A DNA stretch of 64,000 nt from Thermomicrobiales bacterium (lineage in GTDB: Bacteria > Chloroflexota > Chloroflexia > Thermomicrobiales > UBA6265). The notes under the pieces are model-generated. The model saw nothing but the letters and a program-made list of their open reading frames with translations. It was not told the DNA's origin and made no database searches. Both the position numbers and the translations under genes were made by a program. How positions within the stretch are numbered: position 1 is the first letter of the stretch; each line of letters begins with the position of its first letter. The DNA is taken from assembly GCA_023957115.1 (NCBI GenBank), contig JAMLHN010000017.1, positions 1 to 64,000 on the forward strand. The letters run 5' to 3'. This document shows, one piece after another, positions 9,401 to 18,357 of this stretch.

Positions 9401-12400
9401 GGTGCTCGTCACCGTCATGGTCGCGGTTTCCGTGCTCGTCGCGGTCGGGGTTGCGGTTACCGTCGGCGGTGCCATCGTTGCAGTCGGCGTACTCGACGGT
9501 GTGCTTGTATTCGACGGCGTTCTCGTTGGCGTCACCGTGCGCGTATTGGTTACCGTCAGGGTGATAGTAGGCGTTCTCGTGGCCGATGCCGTTGGTGTCA
9601 CCGTGCGCGTGTTCGTCACCGATGGCGTCATCGTGATGGTCCGCGTCGACGAGGCCGTTGGGGTATTCGACGGGGTGCGGGTGTTCGATGCCGTCGCGGT
9701 TACCGATGGCGTCTGGGTTAGAGACGGGGTCATCGTGACCGATGGCGTCATGGTGATCGTTGACGTCGACGATGCAGTCGGCGTGTTCGATGGTGTCGGC
9801 GTATTGGTCGACGTATTGGTCACCGACGGAGTCATGGTCACCGATGGGGTCATCGTGATCGTGGCCGTATTTGTCGCCGGTGCGGTCTGAGATGCCGTCG
9901 AGGTGACCGATGGCGTCGTCGTATTCGTCGGCGTTGGTGTCGGCGGAGGTATGCAATCCAGCATGACCGTAGCCATCTGCGGTGTATCGCCATTCAGCGG
10001 CGGATAGTACGCGACCACCTCGATTGAGGAATATCCAGGTTCAGGACCCCAGCTCCAGAATCCGGTTCCGGTGTACGGATTCGCGGGGATTGCATTGCCA
10101 CCCGTCGGCACCGGCACGTCATTGCCCGCGATATCCCAGAGCCGAATGTGGACATCGGGATCTCCAAACCCTGAAGCCGGGTTGACAATGGCGGAGACTT
10201 CCCGTTTTGTTGGATCGAACATATCTGGAATCGCGCAGCCGACTTGGATCACCCAAGGTGGCAAGGACGGCGTTGTTGGTATTGGCGACGGAGATGCCGT
10301 TGCGGTGTTCGGTGGCGTGCCGGTCGTGGGCGGGGTTAGCGTGATCGTCGCCGTGCGGGTCATGGTTCTTGTCGGCGTTGCGGTCTGAGTCGGGGTACGC
10401 GTTGGCGTTAGCGTCGGGGCGCCCGGCGTAACGGTTGCAGATGGGGTGCTCGTATTGGCTGGAGTGCCTGTGGCCGACGGAGTCGACGTAATCGTTGGCG
10501 TGCCCGATGCCGTTGCCGTGGCGGTTGCCGTAAACGTTGGGCCGCCCGGCGTGCTGGTTCGCGTAGGCGTTGGTGTCGGGGATGGCTCGGGCGCGCAGCG
10601 TCCATAGGTAGTGACGAGCTCGGATCGACCTGGGTCGGAGTCGTCCTGATAGACCGCGGTTGTCCGAATGCCGCCGAATGGTCCAATCCCGGAGCTGTAG
10701 AAATAGGATAGTGCGTAGGGTGGCGACGGATTGTGCGTGTCGACCACCGTGGTTCCGTCCAGTCCGTAGACAAGGATTTCGATAGCGGTCACCGTCCAAC
10801 CAGGCGCCCCGAACACGGTGGTGTTGACTTCGCGGGCATCGGGGTTGAGGACCGATGGCATGCTGCAGCCGATGAGCACCGTGTTGCTTGGGAGAGGCGC
10901 CGGCGTATTCGTGGGTGTTCCGGTGACCGTTTCCGTCGGTGGCGGGGGCGTCTGGGTCGGCGTCTCGGTGGGTACGGGCGTGCTGGTCGCGGCTGGTGTT
11001 TCGGTGGGCTGCGATGTACTGGTCATGACCGTTGTCGGCGTGGAAGTTGGTTCCTCCTCACTCTGATGGAGCAGCGAAGCCGTCGCCGGCAGCGTCTCAC
11101 CAACGGTCAGGTAGAAGGCCGCGGTCCGCAGCAGACCAGCCGGAGCACGGGTTTCTACCACAAGGTATTGGCCAGGCCCATTCCCATAGTTTCTCGGAGC
11201 AATGTGGATGAGACCGTCTGCCGCGCCGTCGTCTCCATCGCAGATGTGGCGGCTGCCGTATCCATACCGGCTGAGCTGAATGCAGGCGCCTGGAGCGAGA
11301 TTGCCCAGATGATCGACAGAGGTGAGTAGAGCCCACGTGTGCTGGAAGGAGTAGTCGACGGTGAAGGTGACGTCGACCTCGGTGGTTTGGCCTGCCGTGA
11401 CAATGACTGGGCCCGGATCGCTCCATGCATAGGGCCAGAGCACCTCGGAGACAAATTGCCCGTATCCTGCTTGCACGTCGAGTGAATAGGTGCCTGGATC
11501 GAGCTCCATGAACCAACTCTGGCCGTCGAGTGGCTCACCATAATAGTAGGCGTCGTCACATTGAACGTGAACCTCGTCTTCGTTCGATTGATTGACGAGT
11601 GTGAAGCAGGCATTGATGGGCAGCACAGCGCCGGAGACATCTCGTGAGACGATGCGGACACTGGCGGGCTTGCGCGCGTTGACGACCGTGATATTCGACG
11701 TGACGCCGATATTGACAAAGAATGGTGGGACAGGCTCGTAGTACGGCGAGGGAGGGTCCTGGCTGATGGCAATGATACCGGACGACCCTGTTACCGATTC
11801 CCAAAACTCCACGACTCCAAGCCGATCCCAGTCACAGGTGGCAAACCCCGACTCAAGCCTGAAACAGGTCTCGCTCGATCGAACCGGTGTACCGGACTCG
11901 TCGACAACTGAAATGGTCAGGGTGACCGGATCTTCCGGCTCGAGATAGGACGAGATGTCGTAGGTGCGGGAAGCGATGCCCGGGCCGATGGCGATCCCGC
12001 TTTCCAGAACAATATCGTCATTCGGGTAATTGCGCGGCAGCACGATGGAGTAGCTGCCGGCTGGAATTCCTCGGAACTGGACGGTGCCATCGTTGAAGCC
12101 GTCAGCGGAGTCACAGCTCAGGAAATAGCCGGGTTCCAGGTACAGACACTGAGCCGGTACCGCGGTTCCTGCATTGTCGGTGAGTGAAATGGACACCTGT
12201 GAGCTGAAGACAATAGTCTGCTCGATCAAGTGACCGCCGGACGGAACCACAACTGAGAACGGCAGGTGGGCATCCATTGCATTCAACCCGAGCTCCAGAT
12301 ACAGTGCGAATTCGTGCGTTCCCGGTGGCAGCGGGTGGTTTATGAGATACGTTCCCGGGGCAATTTCATCTGACCAGTAGCATGACATCCACGGAGCGTT

Positions 12401-13723
12401 GTCCGGCGACGACACACAGAGGCCGGGGAGCGGGTTCCCATTGTCATCCACGACGTGGATCAAGACGCGGCTGTAGTCTGTATCGAGCCAATCGTCGAGG
12501 AACGAGATCGAGATCTCAGTGGTTTCGCCCGCGGTTACGGTGATGGTTTCCGGGAAATCTGGACCGACCCGGTATCCCTCGGGCGCAAATTGGTCCAGAT
12601 AATAGGGACCCTCGGGAACATCGGTGAAGGTGAGCACCCCGTCCTCGGCGCAGGCGAACGGCCATTCGTCGCCGTCAATCGGGCTGAGGTAGCCGCAGGC
12701 CGAGGAATCCGCGATCGTATTGCCGTCGCTATCGAGCAACGTGATCCGGACCGACCCGGTCGGCCCCGGGGTTGCGGTTGGGGTAGGCGTCGGAGGCGAA
12801 CAGTTTTCGGTTCCCTGGATGAGGTAGATGCCGACGTACAGCGTACCCATGAAATCGACATTGAAACCGCTGACGCCGGTAAACATCGGCAATGAGAGAC
12901 AGGACGAGGCCCACCCGTCCGCAACGTCCATTTCGGTCATGTAGTAGGTACGGAAAGAATCGAGCCCGGGTAAGGTGACCGCGCCATCCGTTCCCCCGTC
13001 GTCACCGTCGCAGTACCAACCAACCGGGAGCCGCGTGACACCGTCGTCCTGTCTCGCTTCGAGGGTAAAGCAGGAGCCGGGAACAAGGGTGCCGGTGTCT
13101 TCGTCGCGGAAGGTCACCGTAACGGTGACAGTGTCGGCTGGGACGACGGCTTCGGTGGGCGGAATGGCGGTTTCAGTTGGATCGCCCAACGGGTAGGGGT
13201 CGATCAGATCGTCGATGCCGTCCCCATCGGCGTCGCCGTTCGGGGTCGAGTCTTCGGAGTCGGGAATACCGTCTCCATCGGTATCGGGATCGCCGTACGG
13301 CGTGGCGTCGCAGGCATCGCCGATGCCGTCTCCATCGGAATCGAGCTGATCGGCATTCGGTGTGGTGACGCAATTGTCGACCCATTCGTCGATTCCGTCC
13401 CCGTCCGAGTCGCCATTTGGCGTCGGGTCCTGACTGTCGGGAATGCCATCGCCGTCCGCATCCGGCTCACCCCAGGGGGTGGGATCACAGGCGTCGCCGA
13501 TCCCGTCGGCGTCGGAGTCGAGCTGGTCTCCGTTTGGAATTTCGGCGCAGTTGTCCGAGGTGTCGTCGATGCCATCGGTATCCAAATCGACGACCTGATC
13601 GATGATCTGGACGTCGCCCTCGTCTTGAGCCGATACGAGTCCCCACGATGCCGGTTCGCCGATGAGTGGCAGCACCAGTGCGAGGACTGCGAGGAACGCA
13701 AAGAGCCGCTTCGCCGTACGCAT
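6401..13723 (-). CDS. Giant modular secreted protein (TSP3, Cna-B-like and SH3b domains)
   Basis: A 2440-residue exported protein. The ATG at 13723 is chosen because GGGGA lies eight bases before it and it starts a clean signal peptide (MRTAKRLFAFLAVLALVL); an ATG 24 codons upstream would bury the signal. Modules from the N-terminus, in genome positions: calcium-binding thrombospondin type 3-like repeats with DxDxDGxxD at about 13600-13200; about seven Cna-B/SpaA-like beta domains at 13140-11060; Thr/Pro-rich linkers alternating with two related Cys-containing domains (10890-10600 and 10260-9950); a tandem pair of similar domains at 9370-8850; a domain ending in SSLSPFAVAQ at 8660-8290; and five SH3b domains (NLRSGPSTGSSVV type) at 7740-6401. 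There is no sortase signal or membrane anchor at the C-terminus, so SH3b domains may hold it to the wall. Likely a calcium-stabilised surface fibre or adhesin; function is inference. Confidence 0.88.
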   Translation of the reverse strand: MRTAKRLFAFLAVLALVLPLIGEPASWGLVSAQDEGDVQIIDQVVDLDTDGIDDTSDNCAEIPNGDQLDSDADGIGDACDPTPWGEPDADGDGIPDSQDPTPNGDSDGDGIDEWVDNCVTTPNADQLDSDGDGIGDACDATPYGDPDTDGDGIPDSEDSTPNGDADGDGIDDLIDPYPLGDPTETAIPPTEAVVPADTVTVTVTFRDEDTGTLVPGSCFTLEARQDDGVTRLPVGWYCDGDDGGTDGAVTLPGLDSFRTYYMTEMDVADGWASSCLSLPMFTGVSGFNVDFMGTLYVGIYLIQGTENCSPPTPTPTATPGPTGSVRITLLDSDGNTIADSSACGYLSPIDGDEWPFACAEDGVLTFTDVPEGPYYLDQFAPEGYRVGPDFPETITVTAGETTEISISFLDDWLDTDYSRVLIHVVDDNGNPLPGLCVSSPDNAPWMSCYWSDEIAPGTYLINHPLPPGTHEFALYLELGLNAMDAHLPFSVVVPSGGHLIEQTIVFSSQVSISLTDNAGTAVPAQCLYLEPGYFLSCDSADGFNDGTVQFRGIPAGSYSIVLPRNYPNDDIVLESGIAIGPGIASRTYDISSYLEPEDPVTLTISVVDESGTPVRSSETCFRLESGFATCDWDRLGVVEFWESVTGSSGIIAISQDPPSPYYEPVPPFFVNIGVTSNITVVNARKPASVRIVSRDVSGAVLPINACFTLVNQSNEDEVHVQCDDAYYYGEPLDGQSWFMELDPGTYSLDVQAGYGQFVSEVLWPYAWSDPGPVIVTAGQTTEVDVTFTVDYSFQHTWALLTSVDHLGNLAPGACIQLSRYGYGSRHICDGDDGAADGLIHIAPRNYGNGPGQYLVVETRAPAGLLRTAAFYLTVGETLPATASLLHQSEEEPTSTPTTVMTSTSQPTETPAATSTPVPTETPTQTPPPPTETVTGTPTNTPAPLPSNTVLIGCSMPSVLNPDAREVNTTVFGAPGWTVTAIEILVYGLDGTTVVDTHNPSPPYALSYFYSSGIGPFGGIRTTAVYQDDSDPGRSELVTTYGRCAPEPSPTPTPTRTSTPGGPTFTATATATASGTPTITSTPSATGTPANTSTPSATVTPGAPTLTPTRTPTQTATPTRTMTRTATITLTPPTTGTPPNTATASPSPIPTTPSLPPWVIQVGCAIPDMFDPTKREVSAIVNPASGFGDPDVHIRLWDIAGNDVPVPTGGNAIPANPYTGTGFWSWGPEPGYSSIEVVAYYPPLNGDTPQMATVMLDCIPPPTPTPTNTTTPSVTSTASQTAPATNTATITMTPSVTMTPSVTNTSTNTPTPSNTPTASSTSTITMTPSVTMTPSLTQTPSVTATASNTRTPSNTPTASSTRTITMTPSVTNTRTVTPTASATRTPTITLTVTNTRTVTPTRTPSNTSTPSSTPTATMAPPTVTATPTATSTETATMTVTSTATATATSMPVTVYPAAPDVTDGACLGGIWIAPSVSLVTSEGIHYVVTQMPSEGNSWTYIVTATMQPGYAWGDLTGTGWITVDDSTATYTNTVEPNICLEVLPVVPIVNNGECLDETWIAPSVDPVPTMGIDYAVTQMPNAGSGWTYVVTATVHDGYSFGDLTATGWTRVTDSTATYTDSVEPNLCPETPTATATTELPTETATATSEPPTETATVTATSVPPTETATVTATVAPPTETATVTATATVTGNTPAGSDIQVAPEGIPGSTVTFATVSEAGDTTVIPLVSPPSLLPDYTTTGAIYVDIQTSAVFTGNITVCLPYDPGEFDDPTQIDILHFEGGQWVVVTSSNDPDNGIICGVVSSLSPFAVAQREIPTVTPTVPATEAATSTATPTGTPSSTATGTASATNTPTMTPSSTATATATVTSTATETPSHTATSTATATSTATNTPTMTPSNTATATTVPPTETATSTATTVPPTETATATVVPATSTSTATSVPPTNTATRTATVTATNTATSTPSNTATNTSTSTATPTSSATGTATPTLVPGGFAPDTWVRTSTRVNLRSGPSTGSSVVTVIDTGTVGQITGFAVIAGGRVWYPITFPGIGSGFMSGDYLRETTAPATATPTLTPSVTVSPSTTRTPTATSEPNSWMRTTTNVNLRSGAGTSHSIVAVVPSNTVGFVTGSPVMVGSTPWFPITFPGIGSGWMSGNYLQETTAPATSTPSLTPTTTRTPTITRTPSVTSTPSLTSTPTLTATASATGQPGVWMRTTTNVNLRAGAGTSHSIVAVVPSNTPGLVTGSPVVVGSTPWFPITFPGLGTGWMSSNYLTGVTATPTSTATPVTGGDPVRTTARVNLRSGPGATFSVVAVVPTGTNGYVTGSPTSGGGESWYPVAFPGIGSGYMAGRLLTFLGPTPTVGPSITPSPVPTFAPGTTVRTTANVRMREGPGLTYDILTVVSSGSSVQVTGAPVNADGHLWYPVTAVSGGQAGWMSGQHLRL
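6914..7100 (-). repeat. Near-identical SH3b-coding repeat, downstream copy
   Basis: This 187-base segment and the one at 7259-7445 encode the third and second SH3b domains of the giant protein and align without gaps. They share long identical runs, for example the block coding TTTNVNLR and SHSIVAVVPSN. The other three SH3b domains are clearly more diverged. Confidence 0.7.
7259..7445 (-). repeat. Near-identical SH3b-coding repeat, upstream copy
   Basis: Partner of the segment at 6914-7100. The similarity of both DNA and protein suggests recent duplication or gene conversion within the gene. Confidence 0.7.
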
Positions 13724-13863
13724 GGCAGATATCCCCAATACGCGGTTGCCAGCGACACGGACCGGTGCTGTCCGGGCGACCGAACAGACAGACATGGCGC
13801 TGGGAACGAACGATTTCTTCTATTTTGTGGGCGAGATGATTGTAAACAGGTAACCGCCGACAC

Positions 13864-13895
13864 GGCAAGGGTGTGTTCTGAGACACACCCTTGCC
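13864..13895 (-). terminator. Terminator hairpin of the amidase gene
   Basis: GGCAAGGGTGTGT (13864-13876), loop TCTGAG, and the exact complement at 13883-13895 form a 13-bp stem, 28 bases after the amidase stop on the minus strand. It separates the amidase from the giant-protein gene. Confidence 0.7.
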
Positions 13896-13922
13896 ACGCC
13901 AGTCTATGGAATGGGAATCCGG

Positions 13923-15290
13923 TTAGAGAGATGGGTGCATACGGTGCCAGCCGGTGGTCGATTGATACATCGACGCCAGCTCGATCAGCATGCGTTCGCT
14001 GCCGGGGACGCCCATGAATTCCAGTCCGGTTGGCAAGCCGCGCGCTCCCAGCCCATTCATCACCGTAATGGACGGAACCCCGCAAAGGTTGCCCGGTCCA
14101 CCGAGTGAGGGACCTCGTTCCATATCCGTCCAGGAGTCGAAGGGATCCGCCAGGGGCAACGCAACATAGGGCATGGTCGGCGCAACGATGGCGTCATAGC
14201 CTGCCAATACCCGGTCGAGCTCGCGGATCGCGACCGTGCGGATCCGCAGCGCTCGCAGATAATCGACCGCTGGAATCGCCAGCGCGTGATGGAGGCCAAT
14301 CCGGTCTTCCGGCGCGGTGAGCCCGGCGCTCTCTCCCGAAACGATGAACTCCTCGAACGCGGCGGCGGCCTCGGCCGCAACGATGATGCTGGCGGCCTGA
14401 TTCCAGGGGATGTCGCCCGCAAGTGCGACCGGCTCGACGATGGCGAACTCGGCGAGATGGTCGAGCGATGCCGCGAAGTTGGTGGCGACCTCTGCCTGCG
14501 TGTGCGCGGTTGCATCGGCTAGCACGGCGATCCGAAATGGTCCCGGTTTGCGCTCCGATTGGAGCCATTCATCTCGATCGCAGATGGCGGCCAGCACCAG
14601 CTCGCAGTCGGCTGCCGTGTGGCACATCGGGCCGATCTTGTCCATCGTCCACGAAAGCGCCATAGCCCCCGCGCGGCTGACCGTCCCGTAGGTTGGACGC
14701 AGGCCGGTCAGACCGTTGAAGGAGGACGGGCAATGGATCGATCCCCAGGTCTCGGTCCCGATGGCAAACGGGACGCAACCCGCGCCAACGGCCGATCCCG
14801 ACCCGCTGGACGACCCTCCGGTCCAGGCATCGCGGCTCCAGGAGCAGATACCCGGTCCATTGAAGGCGGCGTCTGCCTGCTGGTAGCCAAAACCGCCCGC
14901 AATCTCAACCATCGAAAGCTTGGCGCAGAGCACCGCTCCCGCCTCGTCCAGCCGTTGGATGACCGCGGCATCGATAGCGAACTGCTGATCCTGGAATGGG
15001 GCCGCGCCCCAGCTGGTTGGGTAGTCGACTGTGGCGAGCAGGTCTTTGGCTCCGTAGGGAATCCCATGGAGCGGTCCGCGATCGACCCCGGCGGTAAGCT
15101 CGTCCTCTGCCTTGCGTGCAGCGGCCATCGCTCGTTCGGGCGTCAGGGTGGTGACGGCATTGAGTGAGCGGCCGATGGTGTCCAGCCGCTCGAGATAAAA
15201 CGTGGCGAGCTCGGTGGGGGAGACTGCTCCGCTGCGAATGGCTGTTCCGAGCTCCTGGATCGTGGCAAAGGCCAGGGCATCAGCATTCAT
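13923..15290 (-). CDS. Amidase-signature-family amidase
   Basis: A 455-residue cytoplasmic amidase of the amidase-signature family, which hydrolyses C-N bonds with a Ser-cisSer-Lys triad. The Lys is in GIPYGAKDLLATV (about residue 77), the Gly/Ser-rich signature is GGSSSGSGSAVG, and the nucleophile region reads TETWGSIHCPSSFNG. The ATG at 15290 overlaps the stop codon of the small gene upstream (ATGA), so the two are translationally coupled. That partner resembles AtzG-like proteins, which pair with AtzE-type amidases, so a small heteromeric hydrolase acting on a carboxybiuret-, urea- or amide-type substrate is possible. GatA is a less likely reading because gatB and gatC are absent here. Confidence 0.88.
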   Translation of the reverse strand: MNADALAFATIQELGTAIRSGAVSPTELATFYLERLDTIGRSLNAVTTLTPERAMAAARKAEDELTAGVDRGPLHGIPYGAKDLLATVDYPTSWGAAPFQDQQFAIDAAVIQRLDEAGAVLCAKLSMVEIAGGFGYQQADAAFNGPGICSWSRDAWTGGSSSGSGSAVGAGCVPFAIGTETWGSIHCPSSFNGLTGLRPTYGTVSRAGAMALSWTMDKIGPMCHTAADCELVLAAICDRDEWLQSERKPGPFRIAVLADATAHTQAEVATNFAASLDHLAEFAIVEPVALAGDIPWNQAASIIVAAEAAAAFEEFIVSGESAGLTAPEDRIGLHHALAIPAVDYLRALRIRTVAIRELDRVLAGYDAIVAPTMPYVALPLADPFDSWTDMERGPSLGGPGNLCGVPSITVMNGLGARGLPTGLEFMGVPGSERMLIELASMYQSTTGWHRMHPSL

Positions 15291-15529
15291 CGGCGGCGCC
15301 CTCGCAGCGGGTCGAAGTCGATCTCCGGTTCGTCGGCATTCGCCAGCGGATAGGCGTGGAGCGCGGCGCCAAGCGCAATCGAACGGACGATCCGGTCGGT
15401 GACGAGCGTTCGGCCCTCCTCGGTCAGCGGGTGTGCGATGCGCTGTTCGATCATTGTCAGGCGAGCCGCGACGTCACCGGGCGACGCGTCCGTTGTCGTG
15501 TTCACCGTCGTGTTCTCATTGGATTGGGC
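15287..15529 (-). CDS. Small AtzG-like (DUF4089-type) amidase partner
   Basis: An 80-residue protein starting at ATG 15529, with AAGGGA five bases upstream; an earlier in-frame ATG at 15562 lacks a site. After a Thr/Asn-rich head, a helical part (RIVRSIALGAALHAYPLA) leads to the ending EPEIDFDPLRGRRR. The pattern helix, then hydrophobic-Pro-Leu, then E-P-x-x-x-F is that of DUF4089/AtzG-like subunits, which stabilise AtzE-type amidases in the way GatC supports GatA. It overlaps the amidase by four bases. The similarity is short, so the call rests mainly on this ending and the coupling. Confidence 0.6.
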   Translation of the reverse strand, partial: AQSNENTTVNTTTDASPGDVAARLTMIEQRIAHPLTEEGRTLVTDRIVRSIALGAALHAYPLANADEPEIDFDPLRGRRR

Positions 15530-15571
15530 CATCTCATCCCTTTCGACGCCGCTGGGGCTCATTCAGCGGTC

Positions 15572-17971
15572 CTATACCGGCCCGAGCATTGTCAGGTATT
15601 TCCCAGCGATCCAGCCCTGGCCAACATCGGCAACGAGGACCGGATACCAATCGTAGCCGCCACTGCGTTTGGATACGCCGATGATCGTCACTCTGGTGTC
15701 CTTGGACAGCACGGCGATCGAGCGATAGTTGGTGCCCGGCCCCGAGCGGAGATTGACGTTGTGCGTTGTATATCGGATGGGCACCCCGGCAACCGTCGGG
15801 CTTGGCGTCGGAGTTCGGCTGGCGGTTGGGACGGCGGAGATTTGCTTGAGATACGAGCTTGCCACATATCCAACCGGATACCCGGCGACCTGGATTGGAT
15901 AGAACACCCGTCCTCCGCTCGAAACGCCCGGTCCGGTGATCGTTCCAGCGGCCTTCTTCGGAAGCACCGCCAGAACAGCAAATGAGGTCGACGGTCCAGC
16001 GCGGAGATTGAGCGATGTCGTGACCTCCACCGCATCCCCGGCGATGAATCCTCCCGGCGGCCGCGTTGGCGTACGGGTCGGTGTCGATGGACCGGCGGTT
16101 CGGGTTGGGGTTACCGTCGGGACAGGATTCAAATAGGACCCGGCAATCCACCCCGTCCCCATGCCTGCCACGGAAACAGGAACCCAGATGCGCCCCTCGG
16201 CGGCGACCGATGCCCCGGTGACCGTTACGTGCGTTCCTTTGGACACGACCCCGAGACTTACGGTGCTCGTCGATGCTCCCGCACGGAGATGTACCCCGAC
16301 CCTGGCTTGCAGCATGGCGCCGGGGTGATAGCTCCCCGGCGCCAGCGTGGCGGTGACCGTCACGGTCGCGGTTGCGGTGGACGACGGCGTAACGCTCGAT
16401 GTCGGTGATGGCGTGCTCGTCGGGGTCGTACTCGCGGTCTGTGTTGTGGTTGCCGTTGCGGTGGATGAGGGGGAGCTCGTTGCGCTTGGCGCCCAGGTTG
16501 CCGTGCTGGTCATGGTTGGCGTTGCGGTGCGTGTGCCGGTCGCGGTGGGCACGGCGGTTGCCGGGGCGCGCTCGACGAGCGCAAAGTTGCCAAACAATGC
16601 TGTGTACCCGCAGGCCGTACCCTGAATCGAGGTCAGATCCAGGATCTGCTGGCCCGACAACGGGATCCAGCTCCCACCGTTCTGCCGCAGTAGGACGACT
16701 GTGCCTGGGTTCGCAAAGCGATTCGCTTCGAACACAACACAGAGTTGTTTGTTGCCGGTTTGCTGAACGGTCGATTCGACGGCAACGAACCAGGCGTTGG
16801 CGCCGAGATAGTCCGCTGGAACCGCGGGAACCTGGTTCCCGTTCAATACTGCCCCGGTGGTCGTACCGGCGGCGGGCGTCGTCCCGTACGTCACATACAC
16901 ATTGGAGAGCGGAAGCGCGAATTGAATCGGACCGCCACTGGTCGTCGTACCGGTCGGCGACGGCGTGCTGCTGGATGTACTCGTCTCGGATGGAGTCGTC
17001 GACGGAGAGAATGTCGGGGTCGAGGTCAGCGACGGTATCGACGTTGCGGTGTCCACCGGGGTGTTCGACGGCGTCGTCGTTGGGGTCCATGTTGGCAACG
17101 GAGTTGCGGTTGTCGTGTCTGCCGGAGTGGTGGACGGCGTCGTGGTAGGTGTTGCGCTGGGCGAGGGCGTGGCCGTATCGGATGGAGGCGGGGAGACCGT
17201 TGGGGTTCCGGTGCTCGTCGGAGAAGATGTGACGGTTGGGGACGGGGTAGCCGTCGAGGTGGCCGGTGCGGTCGGCGAATCAGTTGCTGTTGCCGTCGAT
17301 GACGGGGTCGTCGATGGAACCTGCGTTTCGGTTGGCGGTGGTATGGTCGCGGTCTCGGTGGGAGCCTGGCCGGGCTCGGCAACCGCGAAGCTGCCGAGTG
17401 CCGGAGCATAGCCGCAGACCGTTGCCGATCCGGGTTGCGATTGCCCCGGATCGGTGATGTCGATCCATCCCGCGCCGTCGTGCCGGAAGAGGGCGACCGC
17501 GGCCGGGTCGGCGAATGCGCTCGATTGATACAAGACGCAGACGATGACCTGCCCGGTGAATGATGCGGTGGTGGCGATGTCGACGGCGCGAGCGTTGTCG
17601 GCTCGATAGCCTGCGGGCAACGAGCCGGGTGTCGTGTCCCAGGCATCGGTCTGACCGGCGATGGTGACGCGGTAGAAGGTGACATAGACGTCGGGGAGGG
17701 GAAAGACGGTGACCATCGACCATTCATCGGCCGGGGTGTTGCCATCGTCTGCCGCGTCGACCGGCTCCGATTCCGGCGCATCGAGCGGCTCCGCCCCTTG
17801 CGCATCGAGACCGGAGGGCTCACTTGCCGTCGTGGGGTCCTCGATCGGAAGATCGGGTTCGGCAGCGACCGGCGAGGCGTCCTGCGCAAACGCTTGGGAT
17901 GTGAAAATCGGCAGGGCGGGAGCGAGCAACAGGCATGCGGCGACGAGCACGCAGGCGAAACGACGGAGCAC
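15572..17971 (-). CDS. Secreted Thr/Pro-rich protein with three SH3b domains
   Basis: A 799-residue exported protein. Residues 1-30 are a signal peptide ending near SQAFAQDAS. Two copies of one beta-rich module follow, at about 85-210 and 350-475, each with (I/L)CV(V/L), a (R/H)xxGxxW segment and an ending like GSFAVAEP or GNFALVERA; Thr/Pro/Ser linkers separate them. Three SH3b domains fill residues 555-799 (VHLRAGAST, NLRAGPSTS, NLRSGPGTN). The same beta module occurs once in the giant protein 1.8 kb away, so the two are relatives built from shared parts. Probably wall-bound through the SH3b domains. It lies 42 bases before the AtzG-like gene on the same strand with no hairpin between, so read-through into the amidase pair is possible. 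Confidence 0.85.
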   Translation of the reverse strand: MLRRFACVLVAACLLLAPALPIFTSQAFAQDASPVAAEPDLPIEDPTTASEPSGLDAQGAEPLDAPESEPVDAADDGNTPADEWSMVTVFPLPDVYVTFYRVTIAGQTDAWDTTPGSLPAGYRADNARAVDIATTASFTGQVIVCVLYQSSAFADPAAVALFRHDGAGWIDITDPGQSQPGSATVCGYAPALGSFAVAEPGQAPTETATIPPPTETQVPSTTPSSTATATDSPTAPATSTATPSPTVTSSPTSTGTPTVSPPPSDTATPSPSATPTTTPSTTPADTTTATPLPTWTPTTTPSNTPVDTATSIPSLTSTPTFSPSTTPSETSTSSSTPSPTGTTTSGGPIQFALPLSNVYVTYGTTPAAGTTTGAVLNGNQVPAVPADYLGANAWFVAVESTVQQTGNKQLCVVFEANRFANPGTVVLLRQNGGSWIPLSGQQILDLTSIQGTACGYTALFGNFALVERAPATAVPTATGTRTATPTMTSTATWAPSATSSPSSTATATTTQTASTTPTSTPSPTSSVTPSSTATATVTVTATLAPGSYHPGAMLQARVGVHLRAGASTSTVSLGVVSKGTHVTVTGASVAAEGRIWVPVSVAGMGTGWIAGSYLNPVPTVTPTRTAGPSTPTRTPTRPPGGFIAGDAVEVTTSLNLRAGPSTSFAVLAVLPKKAAGTITGPGVSSGGRVFYPIQVAGYPVGYVASSYLKQISAVPTASRTPTPSPTVAGVPIRYTTHNVNLRSGPGTNYRSIAVLSKDTRVTIIGVSKRSGGYDWYPVLVADVGQGWIAGKYLTMLGPV

Positions 17972-18357
17972 GGGAGGTCCTCGCTTCTGGCGGGGCCGGC
18001 CCGCCGGGATTGGTCGTTCTCGGCAGCGGTCGTGGCGAATGGCAAGCGGGGTTCCGGCGCCGAATGTACGTAGACAGCGTCACGATAGCACGCTCGCGGC
18101 ACAATGTGAAGGATTCTCCCAGCATGTATCCGAGTTTTCGCCCTTGTTCCGGCCTGTTCGACCCGGGACACCGGGCCCAGAACCCGGCGTCAGCCTTGCA
18201 CGTGGCGTGAACGTTCTCTTAAGCTGGGCCGGCGCACTGGCTGGAGTGCCGCATCTCTGCTCGTTACTGATCTGACACTCCACCATTTTTGACACAACGG
18301 TAGTCGACCGATCGGGCTGGATTCGTTATCGACGAGCCGGCTCGCCCGCAGAGGCTG
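17972..18357. other. Divergent promoter region
   Basis: About 390 bases between the divergent 799-residue protein gene and the peptidoglycan amidase gene. No RNA, repeat or convincing small gene was found; promoters for both directions must lie here but no box pair stands out. Confidence 0.45.

Noticed and set aside
9380..9960. Possible minisatellite
   Set aside because: Also explained by Thr/Pro/Ser linker codons in frame with the giant protein.
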